Positions 60,863 through 64,000 of a stretch of DNA of 64,000 nucleotides are shown here, in pieces. Origin of the DNA: Marinomonas sp. KMM3893 (GTDB lineage Bacteria; Pseudomonadota; Gammaproteobacteria; Pseudomonadales; Marinomonadaceae). Each line of letters begins with the position of its first letter. The stretch's first letter is position 1. The notes below the pieces were generated by a model. It was not told the DNA's origin. It worked only from the letters and a program-made list of their open reading frames with translations, and did not search any database. Position numbers and translations under genes: made by a program. Where the stretch lies: NCBI RefSeq assembly GCF_004352855.1, contig NZ_SJSC01000003.1, forward strand, positions 62,001 through 126,000, written 5' to 3'.

Positions 60863-61621
60863 ATGAGTGAGCACATTAAATCATTAATCAAAGCATTGAG
60901 TGTCTTGGAATTTTTAGGGAAGTTTCCGAATGGAACCTCTTTGAATCATATTTCCCAAGAACTGGGCATGACAAAGTCTTCTGTTCATCGGGTGTTATCC
61001 ACCTATGAAAGCGAAGGCTATGTTGTACAGCTGTCGAGCGGCGGTGATTATCGGCTCACCATGAAATTATTGCATGTGGGCCAAAGCGCACTGAATTCCG
61101 ACGTGACGGGTTACATTAAGCCCCATCTGACTAGCTTGTTAGAAGCGGTGAATGAAACGGTGAACTTCATCTCTTTTGATGGCGACAATATTATTTTTAA
61201 AGACAAGCTGGAGCCACGAGACGCATCTTTTCGCACTCGAACCTACGTTGGTTTGCATTCTCCTGCGTACTGCTCGGCGGCGGGGAAATGTTTTTTAGCC
61301 TTTGCAGACGACCAAGTCCGTGAGGCGTATTGGCAGCGTAATGCCAATACTATGAAGCGTTTAACTGAGCGAACCATTCTAGATAAAGACGAGTTTTTTC
61401 AATCGCTTGATCGCATTAAAGAACGTGGTTATGCGATCGATGATGAAGAGAATGAAGCGGGCATTTCATGTGTGGCGACGCCCGTATTTAATAAAGAGAA
61501 AATGCCGATTTACGCCATAAGTATTTCGTCATTAACACCAAAAATGAACCGAATGGGTTTTGAAAGCCTAGCGAAGCGTTTGGCGAGTACCGCGCTGGCG
61601 ATCGAAGACACCCTATCTTGA
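60863..61621 (+). CDS. IclR-family regulator (YiaJ type)
   Basis: A 252-residue regulator. The N-terminal winged helix (KALSVLEFLGKFPNGTSLNH, then ELGMTKSSVHRVLSTYESEG) covers about residues 8-65. The effector domain has GLHSPAYCSAAGKCFLAFAD, IKERGYAIDDEENEAGISCV and ATPVFNKEKMPIYAISIS. It lies within the operon rather than divergently, as YiaJ does. It probably represses the operon via the palindrome at 53224-53238. Confidence 0.9.
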   Translation: MSEHIKSLIKALSVLEFLGKFPNGTSLNHISQELGMTKSSVHRVLSTYESEGYVVQLSSGGDYRLTMKLLHVGQSALNSDVTGYIKPHLTSLLEAVNETVNFISFDGDNIIFKDKLEPRDASFRTRTYVGLHSPAYCSAAGKCFLAFADDQVREAYWQRNANTMKRLTERTILDKDEFFQSLDRIKERGYAIDDEENEAGISCVATPVFNKEKMPIYAISISSLTPKMNRMGFESLAKRLASTALAIEDTLS

Positions 61622-61630
61622 GGCCATGAG

Positions 61631-62503
61631 ATGATCAATTTTGATAAAAAGTTTCGTTTGGGCATTTATGAAAAAGCCTTGCCTATTGAGTTGTCTTGGC
61701 GAGAAAGGCTGACAAAAGCCAAAGAGCTAGGCTTTGATTTTGTAGAGATTTCAGTGGATGAGACCGATGACCGACAGGCGCGTTTAGAGTGGTCTGATGA
61801 AGAGATTTATGCGTTAAGAAACTTATGCATAGAGCTGGATATGCCGCTGCAGTCCATGTGCTTGAGTGCCCACCGTAAATACCCATTTGGCTCCATGGAT
61901 GACGCGGTTCGCGAGCGTGCTTTTGAGATCATGGAAAAAGCCATCGCCTTTGCTTATAAAATGGGCATTCGCTGTATTCAAATGGCAGGCTACGACGTCT
62001 ATTACGAGCCTCAGTCCGAAGCAACCCATGAGCGCTTTATTGAAGGCATGCAAAAAGCCACCAAAATGGCCGAGCGCGCTGGCGTGTTATTGGGTGTCGA
62101 AATCATGGACACACCCTATTTAAATTCGCTAAGCAAATTTGAAGTGCTTAAGCAGAAAATTCCATCGCCTTATTTTATGGCGTACCCAGATGTGGGCAAC
62201 ATTTCCGGTTGGAATCACCATGTACCAACGGAATTAAAACTGTCTCATCAGCACATTGTTCAGGTGCACTTGAAAGACACTTTACGGGTGTCTCCTGAGT
62301 GCAAAGGGCAATTTCGTGACTTGGTGATTGGAGAAGGGCAGGTCGATTTCCATGGGATTTTCAAAACGCTGGCAGAAATCGATTATGCCGGCCCATTGGT
62401 GATTGAAATGTGGGCGCAAAACGACCATTGGTTTGAAGACATTGCGAAAGCAAAAGCGCGCTTAGAAACCATCGCAAGAGAGTCTGGCCTTGAGCTGAAC
62501 TAG
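61631..62503 (+). CDS. ulaE: L-xylulose-5-phosphate 3-epimerase
   Basis: A 290-residue TIM-barrel enzyme of the UlaE/SgbU family. FDFVEISVDETDDRQARLEW near residue 34, MCLSAHRKYPFGSMDDAVRE, RCIQMAGYDVYYEPQSEATH, GVEIMDTPYLNSLSKF with a metal Glu, YPDVGNISGWNH and the C-terminal VIEMWAQ are family marks. It converts L-xylulose-5-phosphate to L-ribulose-5-phosphate, linking UlaD and UlaF. It lies 9 bp after the regulator gene. Confidence 0.93.
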   Translation: MINFDKKFRLGIYEKALPIELSWRERLTKAKELGFDFVEISVDETDDRQARLEWSDEEIYALRNLCIELDMPLQSMCLSAHRKYPFGSMDDAVRERAFEIMEKAIAFAYKMGIRCIQMAGYDVYYEPQSEATHERFIEGMQKATKMAERAGVLLGVEIMDTPYLNSLSKFEVLKQKIPSPYFMAYPDVGNISGWNHHVPTELKLSHQHIVQVHLKDTLRVSPECKGQFRDLVIGEGQVDFHGIFKTLAEIDYAGPLVIEMWAQNDHWFEDIAKAKARLETIARESGLELN

Positions 62504-62675
62504 CGAAAGGCACCTTCTGCTGTGTTTTTGGGCATGGTAGGCGTGAATAAGACGTGTTACGCAATAGCAGAAAAATAAAAACAAAAAACGCATTCCTTAG
62601 CGTTTAAACGGACGTGATTCACTGGGGGTATTAAGCTATGAATACGCAAGGTGTTCAGGGTAATCATTATACTAT

Positions 62676-63386
62676 ATGGGCAATGTGAAGATGAGTGAGA
62701 TGAATAGAGAAACCTATTATGGCGTGCTTAGGGATTTTAAAGGTGGCCAATTTGAGTCCATCAGTAAGGATTACCATGGCATGTGCCGTGCTCAAGATGA
62801 GATGATCGCGAGCTTGCAGGCAAAGGGCGCCACGATTAAAGGGTGGAAAATTGTCGAAGATAAAAACACCTTTATTATTTCGCCTATTTTTGATTTTCAG
62901 TTGGCCAATAACCACAGTGAGCAGTTTAATCTTAGTGATGTAACAGGTTTTGAAGTTGAGCTGTGCTACCAAGCGAGCGTGCCTGATACGGAACAAGAGG
63001 TCGACGCTTTAGTGAGTGCGAGCCAGCCTAAAGTGGCCATCGAAGTGATGCGTGAGAAGATTAACCCATTGAGCCATATTGGCTGCGATTTCTTTTTTAA
63101 CTACGGCATTATTGTGGCGGATGATGCGGTCGTTGGGGATTTTCAGTTCAACAGCAACACCTCAGACGAGGTGTTTGAATACCGTTCAACAGACTCAGAA
63201 TTACTGGCTGAAAAGCAACTTTTCTTAAAGAAAGGCCTTGTTGAATGTGTTCGTCGAGGTTACCAAGGCGAGTTCTTTTTTATGACGGGTAGTCTCAATG
63301 GCATGTTAGAAGCCAAGACGCGATTGGGTAAAAACACCATAGTGAGTCATGGCCAAACGATGATTCGTTTTGATGTTACTGGCTAG
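62676..63386 (+). CDS. 2-keto-4-pentenoate hydratase/FAH-like protein
   Basis: A 236-residue protein if started at ATG 62676; ATGs at 62691 and 62700 are also in frame and none has a strong ribosome site. ALQ-like ASLQAKGATIKGWKIVEDKN, VTGFEVELCYQASVP with an E-x-E pair, SASQPKVAIEVMREKI, and GMLEAKTRLGKNTIVSHGQT near the end recall the MhpD/HpcG hydratase fold, but the match is distant. It is 172 bp after ulaE and is followed by a strong terminator, so it may be the last gene of the operon. Confidence 0.55.
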   Translation: MGNVKMSEMNRETYYGVLRDFKGGQFESISKDYHGMCRAQDEMIASLQAKGATIKGWKIVEDKNTFIISPIFDFQLANNHSEQFNLSDVTGFEVELCYQASVPDTEQEVDALVSASQPKVAIEVMREKINPLSHIGCDFFFNYGIIVADDAVVGDFQFNSNTSDEVFEYRSTDSELLAEKQLFLKKGLVECVRRGYQGEFFFMTGSLNGMLEAKTRLGKNTIVSHGQTMIRFDVTG

Positions 63387-63418
63387 TTGCTGACCTCGCA
63401 AAGGGGGGCTGTTAGAGC

Positions 63419-63457
63419 AAAAAAAGGGCAATCTAGCGTGTAGATTGCCCTTTTTTA
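63419..63457. terminator. Bidirectional terminator
   Basis: AAAAAAGGGCAATCTA and TAGATTGCCCTTTTTT form a perfect stem with a GCGTG loop. T tracts stand on both strands, between the hydratase-like gene and the BCCT gene. Confidence 0.95.
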
Positions 63458-63487
63458 TCAGTGTCTAAACGCCATACTAGAGCGTCA

Positions 63488-64000
63488 TTATTTATTGATC
63501 GCAGGTGAATCCATCACGCCTTGAACTCTGGTTGTTTTACTAGGTTGCGTGCTATTTGGCGTGTTGTCTGATGCGTCATTGGCAATGACATTGGGCGCTA
63601 ATTCAGAAGAAAAGTCCTCTTTTACCCAACGAAGCAATGACAAGCTCATAATACCTAAAACTGGAATCATTGGTAATGCAACCAATACAGTCGATGTCTG
63701 CACTACTTTTAACCCGCCCATAGACAGTAAGCCAATACCAACTAATCCAAGCAATAGAGTCCAGAGAATCCTGTTCCAGCGTGCTGGCTCTTGGTAACCA
63801 TTGATCTCTTTAGTGCAGACAGCGGCTAGCATGTACGCTGAGGAATCAACGGTCGTCGCTAGGAAGATGAAACAAAGCAGTGTGAACAATGGAATAATGA
63901 TTTCCGACGCCGGTAGCTGCTGAAGCACAGCAACAACGGTCGCAGGTATGCCCTGTTGGCTCAAAATGGTTTGAAGGTCTAAGGTGCCACTTATGTCTAG
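63488..64000 (-). CDS. BCCT-family transporter, C-terminal part
   Basis: The frame is open from the right edge (LDISGTLDLQTILSQQGIPA) to a stop at 63488, giving about 170 C-terminal residues. Helices are seen at EIIIPLFTLLCFIFLATTVD, followed by SSAYMLAAV, the BCCT signature region (TT-x-DS), then WTLLLGLVGIGLLSMGGLKV and MIPVLGIMSLSLLRWV, and a polar cytoplasmic tail. The family imports betaine, choline or carnitine with Na+ or H+. The specificity cannot be judged from this fragment. Confidence 0.88.
   Translation of the reverse strand, partial: LDISGTLDLQTILSQQGIPATVVAVLQQLPASEIIIPLFTLLCFIFLATTVDSSAYMLAAVCTKEINGYQEPARWNRILWTLLLGLVGIGLLSMGGLKVVQTSTVLVALPMIPVLGIMSLSLLRWVKEDFSSELAPNVIANDASDNTPNSTQPSKTTRVQGVMDSPAINK

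Overview
The window looks like part of the chromosome of a marine gammaproteobacterium close to Marinomonas (Oceanospirillales). That placement is by recall, not computation. It rests on the mix of a TRAP transporter operon for L-ascorbate-type sugars, a BCCT carrier, an aerobic-type cobalamin cluster with CobN, malate synthase G, NrtS and close matches of core proteins to gammaproteobacterial families. No rRNA or tRNA gene was seen.

Layout. 1-3809 (minus): three SPFH/HflK-HflC-like membrane genes. 4059-6257: a PAP2 phosphatase, then a YqjD/YqjE/YqjK-like membrane operon. 6566-13792: YbiT ABC-F ATPase, MmcQ/YjbR protein, GFA protein, Nudix hydrolase, a FecB/C/D-type ABC importer and a DUF1294 protein. 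13873-17622 (minus): pstSCAB. 18178-24731: glcB, an LRR-kinase fusion, cfa, ribH under an FMN riboswitch, and an MliC-like lipoprotein. 24867-32836: cobalamin genes cobJ, cobM, cobW, cobN and a long His-rich cbiX.

32837-46700 is accessory. It begins with two ~440-bp direct repeats of unknown nature and an IS110/IS1111-type insertion sequence. Next comes a run of seven integron-type gene cassettes, each ending in an attC-like site, with no integrase in view (a CALIN-type array). Two cassette genes are broken by one-base length changes in A tracts. The array is followed by an AbiEi/AbiEii-type pair and a HigB2/HigA2-like pair whose toxin has a stop at codon 2. Scattered through 40.8-46.7 kb are copies of a repeat with the core GTGCCACCCACC, leading up to a RAYT-type HUH transposase (46789-47760). 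That transposase gene has a near-ideal LexA box at its promoter. A second repeat family (core GTCCTAGTAAGT) lies on its other side. A tandem glycine riboswitch controls a YadS/TRIC-type membrane protein, and a FocA-type formate channel and a Nudix hydrolase are interspersed.

48014-52869 is ordinary chromosome: thioredoxin-like protein, VOC protein, NrtS, GloA, a YccS-like FUSC protein. 53255-63386 is a yia/sgb/ula-like catabolic operon. It holds diketogulonate reductase, TRAP YiaMNO, a ribulose-phosphate 4-epimerase, HAD phosphatase, L-xylulose kinase, ketogulonate-phosphate decarboxylase, an IclR regulator, a 3-epimerase and a hydratase-like protein. Together these would import a C6 sugar acid and convert it to D-xylulose-5-phosphate. 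The window ends in a BCCT transporter gene (minus, partial).
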